This document shows positions 1 through 6,257 of a stretch of DNA of 7,915 nucleotides, piece after piece. The position numbers and the translations under genes were made by a program. Position 1 is the first letter of the stretch, and each line of letters begins with the position of its first letter. Source of the stretch: Halobacteriales archaeon QH_8_67_36 (GTDB lineage: Archaea; Halobacteriota; Halobacteria; Halobacteriales; Haloarculaceae); assembly GCA_003021755.1 (NCBI GenBank), contig PXQZ01000006.1, positions 1-7,915 of the forward strand, read 5' to 3'. A model generated the notes under the pieces. It made no database searches. It saw only the letters and a list, made by a program, of their open reading frames with translations, and was not told the DNA's origin.

Positions 1-1
1 A

Positions 2-1177
2 CTCGCGGTCATCGCGCTGGTCGGCGGCTTCACCGCCCTGTTCGCGGCGACGATGGGCGTCGTCAAACAGGAGCTCAAACAGGTGCTCGCGTACTCCACT
101 ATCTCCCAGTACGGCTACATGATGCTCGCGCTGGGGTCGGGCGGCTACGTGGCCGCCGTCTTCCACCTGACCACCCACGCCGTGTTCAAGGCGCTGTTGT
201 TCCTGGGCGCGGGGTCGGTCATCATCGCCATGCACCACAACGAGAACATGTGGGACATGGGCGGCCTGAAAGACCGGATGCCGGTGACCTACTGGACGTT
301 CCTCTCGGGGTCGCTGGCGCTGGCCGGCATCGTTCCGTTCGCCGGCTTCTGGTCCAAGGACGAGGTGCTGTACGAGGCGCTCATCCACGGGCTCGCGAGC
401 GACGGCGGACTCGGCCCCGTCTACCTCATCGCGTACGCCATGGGGCTGCTGGCCGTCTTCATGACCGGCTTCTACACCTTCCGCATGGTGTATCTCACCT
501 TCCACGGCGAGCCCCGGACCGACGTTGCGCGTGACCCCGTCCCGGTTGGCTGGAACGTCAAGGGCCCGCTGTCGGTACTTGGCGTGCTCGCGGCGACGGT
601 CGGACTCGTTAACATGAAGCCGGTCGCCGACCTCACCGGCGCCCACATCGACTTCCTCCACACGTGGCTCAACGGCCCCGAGGAGGGTGGCTGGCCGGCA
701 GCGCTCAACACCGGCCTCCACCACTACGAGGAGCTGCTGCACGACGTGGCCGGCGTCAACAGCGGCTATCTCCCTGGCATTGGCTCAGAGGGGACGCTGA
801 TAGCTTCGGCGGCGCTCTCGCTCGGGCTGGCGCTGGCCGGCCTGCTGGCCGCCCGCTCGCTGTACGGCGGGGCCGAGCCGGTCGAACACACGGACAGGCT
901 GGGCGGTGCGAAGACTATACTCATGCACAACTACTACCAGGACGAGTATCAGGTGTGGCTCGCGACCGGGTTCACGTACCCGCTCGCACGTGCGATGGAC
1001 AAGTTCGACCAGGGCGTCGTCGACGGCGTCGTCAACGGGGTCTCCAGCGTGAGCCTCTTTAGCGGCCGCCGGGTCCGGCGCATCCAGTCCGGCGTCGTCA
1101 GCAACTACGCGACGCTGCTGACGCTCGGGCTCGTGGTCCTGCTTGTTGCCTTCGGCGTCGTGGGAGGGTGGTTCTGA
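2..1177 (+). CDS. nuoL: NADH-quinone oxidoreductase-like complex I subunit L, C-terminal part (5'-truncated by window edge)
   Basis: This is the 3' part of the largest antiporter-like, proton-pumping subunit of the respiratory complex I membrane arm. The frame is open from base 2, well before the first ATG at 53, so the gene begins outside the window; by comparison with E. coli NuoL about 280 residues are missing. Visible residues (numbered from base 2) include the family motif HLTTHAVFKALLFL at 55-68, with H55, H59 and K63 on the proton path, and FWSKDEVL at 116-123 with K119/D120. Residues ~300-360 hold the amphipathic lateral helix region (NYYQDEYQVWL and following) that braces NuoM and NuoN. 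A final hydrophobic anchor (~370-388) precedes the C-terminal GGWF. The stop is followed directly by nuoM. In haloarchaea complex I usually lacks the NADH-oxidising NuoEFG module, so the electron donor is not known from this window. The family call is very secure. Confidence 0.97.
   Translation, partial: LAVIALVGGFTALFAATMGVVKQELKQVLAYSTISQYGYMMLALGSGGYVAAVFHLTTHAVFKALLFLGAGSVIIAMHHNENMWDMGGLKDRMPVTYWTFLSGSLALAGIVPFAGFWSKDEVLYEALIHGLASDGGLGPVYLIAYAMGLLAVFMTGFYTFRMVYLTFHGEPRTDVARDPVPVGWNVKGPLSVLGVLAATVGLVNMKPVADLTGAHIDFLHTWLNGPEEGGWPAALNTGLHHYEELLHDVAGVNSGYLPGIGSEGTLIASAALSLGLALAGLLAARSLYGGAEPVEHTDRLGGAKTILMHNYYQDEYQVWLATGFTYPLARAMDKFDQGVVDGVVNGVSSVSLFSGRRVRRIQSGVVSNYATLLTLGLVVLLVAFGVVGGWF
1163..1167 (+). 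promoter_or_regulatory. Shine-Dalgarno motif for nuoM inside the end of nuoL
   Basis: GGAGG lies within the last codons of nuoL (GGA GGG, encoding Gly-Gly) and ends 10 bases before the nuoM ATG at 1178. Its match to the 16S anti-SD core and its position just before a zero-gap start suggest translational coupling of nuoM to nuoL. Confidence 0.75.
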
Positions 1178-2707
1178 ATGCTGGTCGAGACGCTCCTGCT
1201 GGTGACGCTGCTCGGTGCGGGCGTCGTCATGCTCGCGCCCGACCGTGTCGCCGGGAAGCTCGCGGCCGGCATCAGCGTGATTCCGGTCGCGCTGACGAGC
1301 TACATGTACTACGTCTTCCTGACCGACTACAACGGCGCTGGCAACGCGTTGCTGTCGCCCGGTGAGGTCGCCTTCGGGACGCAGGTCCCATGGCTCAGTC
1401 TGGGCGAGTACACCGTCCAGTACTACGTCGGCCTCGACGGCGTCAGCATGCCGCTGCTGGCGCTGACGACCATCCTGACGACGCTGGCTATCGTCTCGGC
1501 GTGGACGCCGATCGACGAGCGCCAGTCCCAATTCTACGGGCTGATGCTCCTGATGGAAGTGAGTCTCATCGGCGTCTTCACGGCGCTTGATTTCTTCCTC
1601 TGGTTCGTCTTCTGGGAGGGCGTGCTCATCCCGATGTACTTCCTCATCGGCGTGTGGGGCGGCCCGCGCCGGAAGTACGCGGCCATCAAGTTCTTCGTCT
1701 ACACGAACGTCGCCTCATTGGTGATGTTCGCGGGGCTGTTCGCGCTGGTCTTTGCGACGGACGTGACGACGCTGTCACTGCCCGCGATGGCGACGGCGTT
1801 CCGGACCGCGACCGACCTGCCCGTCATCGCCGGCTACAGCCTGGCGACGATCTCCTTTGTCCTGCTGTTCGTCGGCTTCGCGGTGAAGGTGCCCGTCTTC
1901 CCGCTGCACACGTGGCTGCCCGACGCCCACGTCGAGGCGCCGACGCCGGTGTCGGTGATGCTGGCCGGCGTCCTCCTGAAGATGGGGACCTACGCACTGC
2001 TGCGGTTCAACTTCACGATGCTCGAGGCCACGGCCCGCCAACTGGCGGTGCCGCTGGCCATCGTCGGCGTCGTCTCTGTCGTCTACGGCGCGATGCTGGC
2101 GCTGGCCCAGCGCGACCTGAAACGCATCGTCGCGTACTCCTCTATCTCGTCGATGGGCTACGTCATCCTGGGGCTGGTCGCGTTCACCCCGCTCGGGATG
2201 GGCGGTGCGACCTTCCAGATGGTCGCCCACGGCCTCATCTCCGGGCTGATGTTCATGACCGTCGGCGTCATCTACAACACGACCCACACGCGCATGGTGG
2301 GCGACATGTCCGGGCTCGCCGACCGGATGCCGTGGACGGCCGGCATCTTCGTCGCCGCCGCCTTCGGCTACATGGGCCTGCCGCTGATGGCCGGCTTCGC
2401 CGGGGAGTTTTTCATCTTCCAGGGCGCGTTCGATGCGGCCACGCTCGGCGCGAGCGCCCCGGTGCTGACGGCGCTGGCGATGTTCGGCATCGTCATCGTC
2501 GCCGGCTACCTGCTGTGGGCGATGCAGCGCACCCTCTTTGGCGGCTTCACGCTTGAAACCGACTACGAGGTCGGTCCCGCGGCGTTCCACGACGTGGCGC
2601 CGCTTGCCGTCCTGCTGTTGCTCGTCATCGTCCTCGGTGTCGTACCCGACCTCTCCTTGGATATGATACAACACGCTGTTGCCCCGCTCACCGGAGGTGG
2701 TGCATAG
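1178..2707 (+). CDS. nuoM: NADH-quinone oxidoreductase-like complex I subunit M
   Basis: NuoM is the middle antiporter-like subunit of the complex I membrane arm, a polytopic protein that couples quinone reduction to proton translocation. At 509 residues it has the normal family length and is hydrophobic throughout, consistent with about 14 membrane helices. The conserved charged pathway is intact: E147 in FVFWEGVLIPMYFLIG, K237 in FAVKVPVFPLHTWLPDAH, K268 in GVLLKMGTYALLRF, and E410 in AGFAGEFFIF. These sit three residues after the equivalent E. coli NuoM positions (E144, K234, K265, E407). Other hallmarks are H244 and H251, and QRDLKRIVAYSSISSMGYV from 311. The ATG lies on the base after the nuoL stop and has GGAGG 10 bases upstream. 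The protein ends TGGGA, whose glycine codons carry the SD for nuoN. I see no internal promoter, so it is probably expressed from the upstream nuo promoter. Confidence 0.97.
   Translation: MLVETLLLVTLLGAGVVMLAPDRVAGKLAAGISVIPVALTSYMYYVFLTDYNGAGNALLSPGEVAFGTQVPWLSLGEYTVQYYVGLDGVSMPLLALTTILTTLAIVSAWTPIDERQSQFYGLMLLMEVSLIGVFTALDFFLWFVFWEGVLIPMYFLIGVWGGPRRKYAAIKFFVYTNVASLVMFAGLFALVFATDVTTLSLPAMATAFRTATDLPVIAGYSLATISFVLLFVGFAVKVPVFPLHTWLPDAHVEAPTPVSVMLAGVLLKMGTYALLRFNFTMLEATARQLAVPLAIVGVVSVVYGAMLALAQRDLKRIVAYSSISSMGYVILGLVAFTPLGMGGATFQMVAHGLISGLMFMTVGVIYNTTHTRMVGDMSGLADRMPWTAGIFVAAAFGYMGLPLMAGFAGEFFIFQGAFDAATLGASAPVLTALAMFGIVIVAGYLLWAMQRTLFGGFTLETDYEVGPAAFHDVAPLAVLLLLVIVLGVVPDLSLDMIQHAVAPLTGGGA
2693..2697 (+). 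promoter_or_regulatory. Shine-Dalgarno motif for nuoN inside the end of nuoM
   Basis: GGAGG, extended as GGAGGTG, lies in the Gly-Gly codons (GGA GGT) near the end of nuoM and ends 10 bases before the nuoN ATG at 2708. This repeats exactly the arrangement at the nuoL/nuoM junction. Confidence 0.75.
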
Positions 2708-4264
2708 ATGGTCGACCCGACGTGGCTGGCGACGGCCCCCGCCCTCGCCTTCGGCGCGGCGGCGCTCGTGCTGTTGCTCGCCGACAGCGTCGATCCGGAC
2801 ACGACGAACGCCACCGTACTGGGCGGTATCGCCGTCGCCGGCTCGCTCGTCTCGATGTGCGCGGCGGTGTACCTGCTGTACGGCGGCGTCGGCATCCCGA
2901 CGGCGGACGGCGGCTCCGGTCCGGCCGCCCTCTTCGGCGGCCAGCTGGTCGTCGACCAGATGGCGCTGTTCTTCATGACCATCACGGCGAGTGTCACCGC
3001 CCTGGTGACGCTTGCGAGCGTCGACTACGTCCGCGAACACGCATACCAGGCGGAGTTCTACTCGCTGGTCCTGCTGTCAGCAACGGGGATGAGCCTGCTC
3101 GCTGCCGCGAACAGCCTGGCGACGGCCTTCGTCGCCTTCGAACTCGTCTCCCTGCCCTCCTACGCCCTCGTCGCCTTCCTCAAGACGAACCGCGGGAGCG
3201 TCGAGGCCGGGCTGAAGTACTTCCTCGTCGGCGCCGTCTCCTCGGCGGTGTTCGCCTACGGCATCTCGCTCGTCTACGCCGCGACCGGCGTCCTCCGGTT
3301 CGACGCCGTCGCGACGGCCATCGACTCGGGCACCGTCCAGACCGTCGTTGACGGGACCGTCCAGGCCCAGTCGAGCGGGGCCGCGGTACCGGTGTCCATC
3401 CTGGGCGTCGGCATCGTGATGATCATCGGCGGCCTCGCGTTCAAGATGGCCGCGGTGCCGTTCCAGTTCTGGGCGCCCGAAGCGTACGAGGGCGCACCTG
3501 CGCCCGTCTCGGCGTTCCTCTCCTCGGCCTCGAAGGCCGCCGGCTTCGTCATTGCCTTCCGTGCGTTCGCCGTGGCCTTTCCCATTGGCGCACTCGTCGG
3601 TAGCGGCGCTGTCGACTGGTTCGTCGTCTTCCAGGTGCTCGCCATCGCGACGATGTTCATCGGGAACTTCGCCGCGGCCACCCAGGAGAAAGTCAAGCGG
3701 ATGCTGGCCTACTCCAGCATCGGTCACGCCGGTTACGTTCTCATTGGACTCGCAGCGCTGACCGCGACCGGTGACGGGATGGCCCTCTCGATGAGCGCCG
3801 GGATGGCCCACCTTCTGGTCTATGGCTTCATGAACACCGGCGCGTTCCTGTTCATCGCGCTGGCGGAATACTGGGGCGTCGGCCGACGCTTCGAGGACTA
3901 CAACGGACTGGGCAAGCAGGCGCCGGTCGCCTGTGCGGCGATGACCGTCTTCCTGTTCAGTCTCGCCGGCCTGCCCATCGGCGGCGGGTTCTTCTCGAAG
4001 TTCTACCTGTTCTCGGCGACGCTGAACGTCGGTGCGTGGTCGCTCGCGGCCGCGCTCGTCATCAACAGCGCCCTCTCGCTGTTCTACTACTCCCGTGTCG
4101 TCAAGGCGATGTGGATCGAGGAGCCCACGGGCGAGCGGGCCATCGACTCGTACCCGACGGGACTGTACACCGCCATCGTCGCCGCGGCGGTCATCACGGT
4201 GTTGCTCATTCCCGGGTTCAGCTACGTCTCCGACGTCGCCTTCCGTGCCGTCGAGCTACTGTAG
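2708..4264 (+). CDS. nuoN: NADH-quinone oxidoreductase-like complex I subunit N
   Basis: NuoN is the third antiporter-like subunit of complex I, the one nearest the NuoK/J/A/H end of the membrane arm. It has 518 residues with about 14 hydrophobic segments. Key residues are E145 in AFELVSLPSYALVAFLK, K170 in AGLKYFLVGA, K246 in GGLAFKMAAVPFQFWAPEAY, K276 in SSASKAAGF and K431 in GGFFSKFYLF. A lysine at the last site, where NuoM has glutamate, is typical of NuoN (E. coli K395) and separates the two paralogues. GAPAPVS (262-268) and KRMLAYSSIGHAGYVLIG (from 330) are also diagnostic. A hydrophilic stretch at ~197-228, rich in Gly/Ser/Thr/Val with two GTVQ copies, forms a loop that seems longer than in E. 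coli NuoN. It starts on the base after the nuoM stop and appears to end the operon. Its last 9 bases overlap the end of the convergent hydrolase gene, and no T-rich terminator is visible. Confidence 0.97.
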   Translation: MVDPTWLATAPALAFGAAALVLLLADSVDPDTTNATVLGGIAVAGSLVSMCAAVYLLYGGVGIPTADGGSGPAALFGGQLVVDQMALFFMTITASVTALVTLASVDYVREHAYQAEFYSLVLLSATGMSLLAAANSLATAFVAFELVSLPSYALVAFLKTNRGSVEAGLKYFLVGAVSSAVFAYGISLVYAATGVLRFDAVATAIDSGTVQTVVDGTVQAQSSGAAVPVSILGVGIVMIIGGLAFKMAAVPFQFWAPEAYEGAPAPVSAFLSSASKAAGFVIAFRAFAVAFPIGALVGSGAVDWFVVFQVLAIATMFIGNFAAATQEKVKRMLAYSSIGHAGYVLIGLAALTATGDGMALSMSAGMAHLLVYGFMNTGAFLFIALAEYWGVGRRFEDYNGLGKQAPVACAAMTVFLFSLAGLPIGGGFFSKFYLFSATLNVGAWSLAAALVINSALSLFYYSRVVKAMWIEEPTGERAIDSYPTGLYTAIVAAAVITVLLIPGFSYVSDVAFRAVELL

Positions 4265-5206
4265 CTCGTAGACGTAGACGCCGCCACTCGACCGCTTTTC
4301 GACGCGGCCCCGTTCTTCTAGCATGTCCAGGTGCCCGACAGCCTCGCTCATCCCGGCGAAGTACTCGGTCGCCGGGAGGTCGCCAAACAGCGCCGTCATC
4401 ACGTCGACGGGCGTCGTCGCGCCCTCACCGACGACGCTGGCCACCTCGTCGCTGCGCCGGTCGTGTTCCCCGAGGATGGCGTCGATGCGCTCGCCGGGTG
4501 ACTCCACCGGCTCGCGATGGCCCGTCAGGAAGCGGTCGTGGCCCTGCTCGCGCAGCCAGCGAAGCGAGTCGTTGAACGCCGGCAGCACCCGTGGACGGGC
4601 GGTGCCGTCCTCGGGCGGGGGCTGGAGGAAGGGGTTGGGCGTGATGTCGCCCAGCACGGTGTCGCCGACGATGGCCTCTCGCCGCCCGTCGTGGTCGTAC
4701 GAGAAGACGCGCTCGCCGACGGCGTGACCGGCGACGCTGTCGACGGTGAGTGGCTCGTCGTCCACCGTGAGCGTCGCACCGGCGTCGAGTTCCCGGTCGG
4801 TGTCGACGCTTCGGGCGTAGGGGAGAAACGCCTCCGGAAGCTGTGTGACCGCCTTCGCGGTCTCCCTGGAGATGCCACACCGCTCAAAGAAGTCCGTAAA
4901 GTAGGACTGTTCGTATCGCAGGCGGGCGGCGAAATCCCGCATGATGGCGGCCCCTTCGGGGCTGGCCAGCACCCGTGCACCGGCGTCCTGAAACCGGTGT
5001 GCGAGGCCGAAGTGGTCCGGATGGGGGTGGGTGACGACGACCTGCGAGACGTCCCCCGGCCCGAGTTCGCGGGCCTCCAGGGCCTCCAGCAGCCGTGACC
5101 AGGCCTCCTCGCTGTCCGGCCCCGGGTCGACGATGGTTCGGCCCGCGACGTAGGCGTTGACCGCTCCCACCTGGAACGGCGTCGGAATCGACACCCGTCT
5201 GAACAT
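4256..5206 (-). CDS. Metallo-beta-lactamase-fold hydrolase with C-terminal helical/winged-helix tail
   Basis: This is a 316-residue soluble MBL-fold hydrolase. The metal-binding signature THPHPDHFG lies at 59-67 (H60, H62, D64, H65), with further likely ligands H161 (VAGHAVGERVF), D182 (IVGDTVLG) and H230 (FLTGHREPV), so the di-metal site looks complete and the enzyme is probably active. The N-terminus (PTPFQVGAVNAYV, then VDPGPD at 26-31) is typical of the glyoxalase II/LACTB2-like branch. Residues ~250-316 form a helical tail ending in LDMLEERGRVEKR and a short beta hairpin, resembling the winged-helix tail of that branch. Glyoxalase II, nuclease or thioesterase activity cannot be chosen from sequence alone. 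The frame stays open upstream to an ATG at 5458, but I prefer the ATG at 5206: it starts right before the first MBL strand, and a TATA-like box lies 24-31 bases upstream, as expected for a leaderless haloarchaeal mRNA. It is convergent with nuoN. Confidence 0.85.
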   Translation of the reverse strand: MFRRVSIPTPFQVGAVNAYVAGRTIVDPGPDSEEAWSRLLEALEARELGPGDVSQVVVTHPHPDHFGLAHRFQDAGARVLASPEGAAIMRDFAARLRYEQSYFTDFFERCGISRETAKAVTQLPEAFLPYARSVDTDRELDAGATLTVDDEPLTVDSVAGHAVGERVFSYDHDGRREAIVGDTVLGDITPNPFLQPPPEDGTARPRVLPAFNDSLRWLREQGHDRFLTGHREPVESPGERIDAILGEHDRRSDEVASVVGEGATTPVDVMTALFGDLPATEYFAGMSEAVGHLDMLEERGRVEKRSSGGVYVYELQ

Positions 5207-5229
5207 GTGCCGACGTATCGGCCCGCCGG

Positions 5230-5237
5230 TGAAAACA
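5230..5237 (-). promoter_or_regulatory. TATA-like box A of the MBL-fold hydrolase gene
   Basis: Read on the minus strand this is TGTTTTCA, at -31 to -24 from the ATG at 5206. That spacing puts the transcription start at or next to the ATG, giving a leaderless mRNA, which is common in haloarchaea. The box is T-rich but not a close consensus match, so the position carries most of the weight. Confidence 0.5.
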
Positions 5238-5275
5238 GTTCGTACACCGGTGACGGTAGCGCGACCAGTTTGTAC
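5236..5275. repeat. Pair of 10-bp direct repeats 30 bp apart, possible operator
   Basis: CAGTTCGTAC (5236-5245) and CAGTTTGTAC (5266-5275) match at 9 of 10 bases and are offset by exactly 30 bp, about three helical turns. The proximal copy abuts and overlaps by two bases the TATA-like box of the hydrolase gene, and the distal copy lies at -60 to -69 from its start. A CACCGGTG palindrome (5245-5252) follows the proximal copy. The geometry suits a regulator binding one DNA face, but no known motif is recognised. Confidence 0.4.
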
Positions 5276-5411
5276 GCCCACCGGCGCCCGGTTCGACGGT
5301 GACCAGACGGCTGTTGTCGACCCTTCAGAGGAACTGACGGACCCTATCGTGGCTACGCGAAACCTCAGACCTGGCCCGTCTCGGCGGCTGTGCTGACTGG
5401 TACCACCCCGC

Positions 5412-5420
5412 GCCACAAAA
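5412..5420 (+). promoter_or_regulatory. Possible box A for the small helical protein gene
   Basis: An A-rich element (CCACAAAAG) centred near 5416 would place transcription start around 5440-5445, just before the ATG at 5451 and after the alternative ATG at 5424. It is preceded by an 8-bp palindrome, TGGTACCA (5398-5405). It is the best candidate in the 244-base divergent region between the two start codons, but it is weak. Confidence 0.3.
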
Positions 5421-5450
5421 GCTATGTCTGTTCTCCACGAAAGGACAGAT

Positions 5451-5720
5451 ATGAACAAACACTTCGAAGACGCACGGTACTACCTCAAGCGCGCCGGTGA
5501 GACCGCAGGCAAGGGCCTCAAAGAGGAGCTGGAACCGGTCGAAGCGCGGTTCCGGAAACTCACCGGCACCGAGGAAGAACCGGAGCCCAGCCGACTCGAG
5601 GCCGTCAGAGCCGACCTCAAATCGCTGCAGGAGCGAGCCGAGGGCGAAGCGGAGGCCGCTGTCGGGCAGGCCCGCGAGAAGATAGACGCGTATCGCGGGA
5701 AAGAACCGGCCGAAGCGTAG
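5451..5720 (+). CDS. Small charged helical haloarchaeal protein of unknown function (DUF7553-like?)
   Basis: An 89-residue soluble protein with no signal peptide or membrane segment. It is rich in charge (21 Asp/Glu, 17 Lys/Arg) and looks almost wholly helical. A first helical part (HFEDARYYLKRAGETAGKG through the mid-30s) is followed by an acidic, proline-bearing hinge (TEEEPEPSRLE at 40-50). A second long helix follows with coiled-coil-like spacing and ends in AREKIDAYRG. The layout, including the RL...VR..L..L plus final AYR pattern, resembles short haloarchaeal proteins I remember as DUF7553; I could not verify this. I chose the ATG at 5451 over the in-frame ATG at 5424 because AAGGA lies 5 bases upstream, the product starts at the helix, and the candidate box A would start transcription after 5424. 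The stop lies only about 14 bases before the tRNA-Val TATA box. Its function is unknown, and no partner is evident from the context. Confidence 0.6.
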   Translation: MNKHFEDARYYLKRAGETAGKGLKEELEPVEARFRKLTGTEEEPEPSRLEAVRADLKSLQERAEGEAEAAVGQAREKIDAYRGKEPAEA

Positions 5721-5731
5721 CCGGAACGCAA

Positions 5732-5743
5732 TTCTTAAAATAG
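5732..5743 (+). promoter_or_regulatory. Box A promoter of tRNA-Val
   Basis: TTCTTAAAATAG is a good archaeal TATA box. Its centre near 5738 is 31 bases before the mature tRNA 5' end, predicting a start near 5763-5765 and a leader of about 5 bases to be removed by RNase P. Confidence 0.8.
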
Positions 5744-5768
5744 CACCTCGAATAGTCATATGTGACGC

Positions 5769-5843
5769 GGGTTGGTGGTCTAGTCCGGTTATGACATCGC
5801 CTTCACACGGCGAGGGTCGGCGGTTCGAATCCGCCCCAACCCA
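5769..5843 (+). tRNA. tRNA-Val, anticodon CAC
   Basis: A complete cloverleaf of 75 bases including the discriminator A5843. The acceptor stem GGGTTGG (5769-5775) pairs with CCAACCC (5836-5842). The D arm has three good pairs, GTC/GAC, with a T/T mismatch at the loop end. The anticodon stem TCGCC/GGCGA encloses the loop TTCACAC, with anticodon CAC at 5804-5806, which reads GUG valine codons. The T stem GGCGG/CCGCC closes the TTCGAAT loop. There is no intron, and CCA is not encoded (the next bases are CTC), so it must be added after transcription, as is common in archaea. I saw no copy of the tRNA 3' end in the rest of the window, so there is no direct sign of an integrated element bounded by att sites here. 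Confidence 0.97.
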
Positions 5844-6257
5844 CTCTGCTAGGAACGATCCGCGAGCAGCAGATGTGTCCGACGGACTCGAACTCTGTGA
5901 GACGAACGGAGTGAGTCTCGCTGCAGCGAGAATCTACTCCGTTCCATCCATCTCATGACTTCACGGATTCACTGAGAGCCGAGAAGAGTCAGAAGCAAAG
6001 TAACATTCACTATCGATAACCCAACAGTCAGCTACCAGGGGCTTCAGTGAAGCGGGAACTTCTCTCGAAACGAAGCTGGAACCTGTACCATATGAGATGC
6101 TGTCGCCAACGTGATTGCTATCGAAGAAGAAGGGGTAGCGTATCCGTCCCGGAGAAACGGTTAGCTGTCGATCGTCTGAGAACTGTGCCCTGGTCCGTCG
6201 TTTCGCCGCTGCTGTCCGAGCATCCATTAGGTCATGGAGATAGAGCCAGTAACGAGT
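5844..6257. other. Gene-poor interval with low-GC segment between tRNA-Val and the histidine kinase
   Basis: These 414 bases lack a convincing gene. GC falls to 29 of 60 bases in each of three successive 60-base lines (5941-6120), against 42 of 60 at 3241-3300 and 38 of 60 at 6721-6780. An 88-codon minus-strand open frame (5961-6227) shows no GC bias at third positions, unlike its neighbours, and no domain I recognise, so I treat it as non-coding or decayed. Small palindromes are present (GCTTCAGTGAAGC at 6041-6053) besides the larger hairpin at 5904-5944. The position beside a tRNA and the composition fit an old, eroded insertion, which is an inference. Confidence 0.5.
5904..5944. repeat. 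Nested inverted repeat (two-level hairpin) downstream of tRNA-Val
   Basis: The outer arms GAACGGAGT (5904-5912) and ACTCCGTTC (5936-5944) are a perfect 9-bp inverted repeat. Inside them lies a perfect 16-bp palindrome, TCTCGCTGCAGCGAGA (5916-5931). There is no T-run after it, so it is not a typical archaeal terminator. The GACGAACGGAGTGAGTC portion resembles a low-complexity motif I recall as frequent in haloarchaeal intergenic DNA, which would need a genome count to confirm. Confidence 0.7.

Noticed and set aside
785..1531. Minus-strand open frame of 248 codons across the nuoL/nuoM junction
   Set aside because: It gives an Arg/Gln/Asp/His-rich shadow product opposite two well-supported genes.
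1775..3040. Long minus-strand open frame (421 codons) opposite nuoM and nuoN
   Set aside because: It is a shadow of the GC-biased coding strand: Arg/Asp/Gly/His/Gln-rich low-complexity product, no domain, and it spans a gene junction.
3077..3811. Minus-strand open frame of 244 codons inside nuoN
   Set aside because: It is a shadow frame with repetitive charged composition and no motif; nuoN is certain.
5207..5458. 84-codon N-terminal extension of the MBL hydrolase to an ATG at 5458
   Set aside because: The extension has no MBL-fold features, would overlap the start of the divergent gene, and the box A at -31 to -24 of the 5206 ATG supports the shorter protein.
5824..5843. tRNA-Val 3' end as an attachment site (attL)
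   Set aside because: I found no second copy of the T-arm/acceptor sequence in the window and no integrase gene, so an att call is not supported.
5844..5960. Possible terminator for tRNA-Val at the nested hairpin
   Set aside because: Archaeal termination depends on T-runs; none follows the hairpin, which lies 60 bases past the tRNA end.
5961..6227. 88-codon minus-strand open frame in the tRNA-kinase gap
   Set aside because: There is no GC bias at third positions, no recognised domain and no clear promoter or SD; kept only as part of the low-GC segment.
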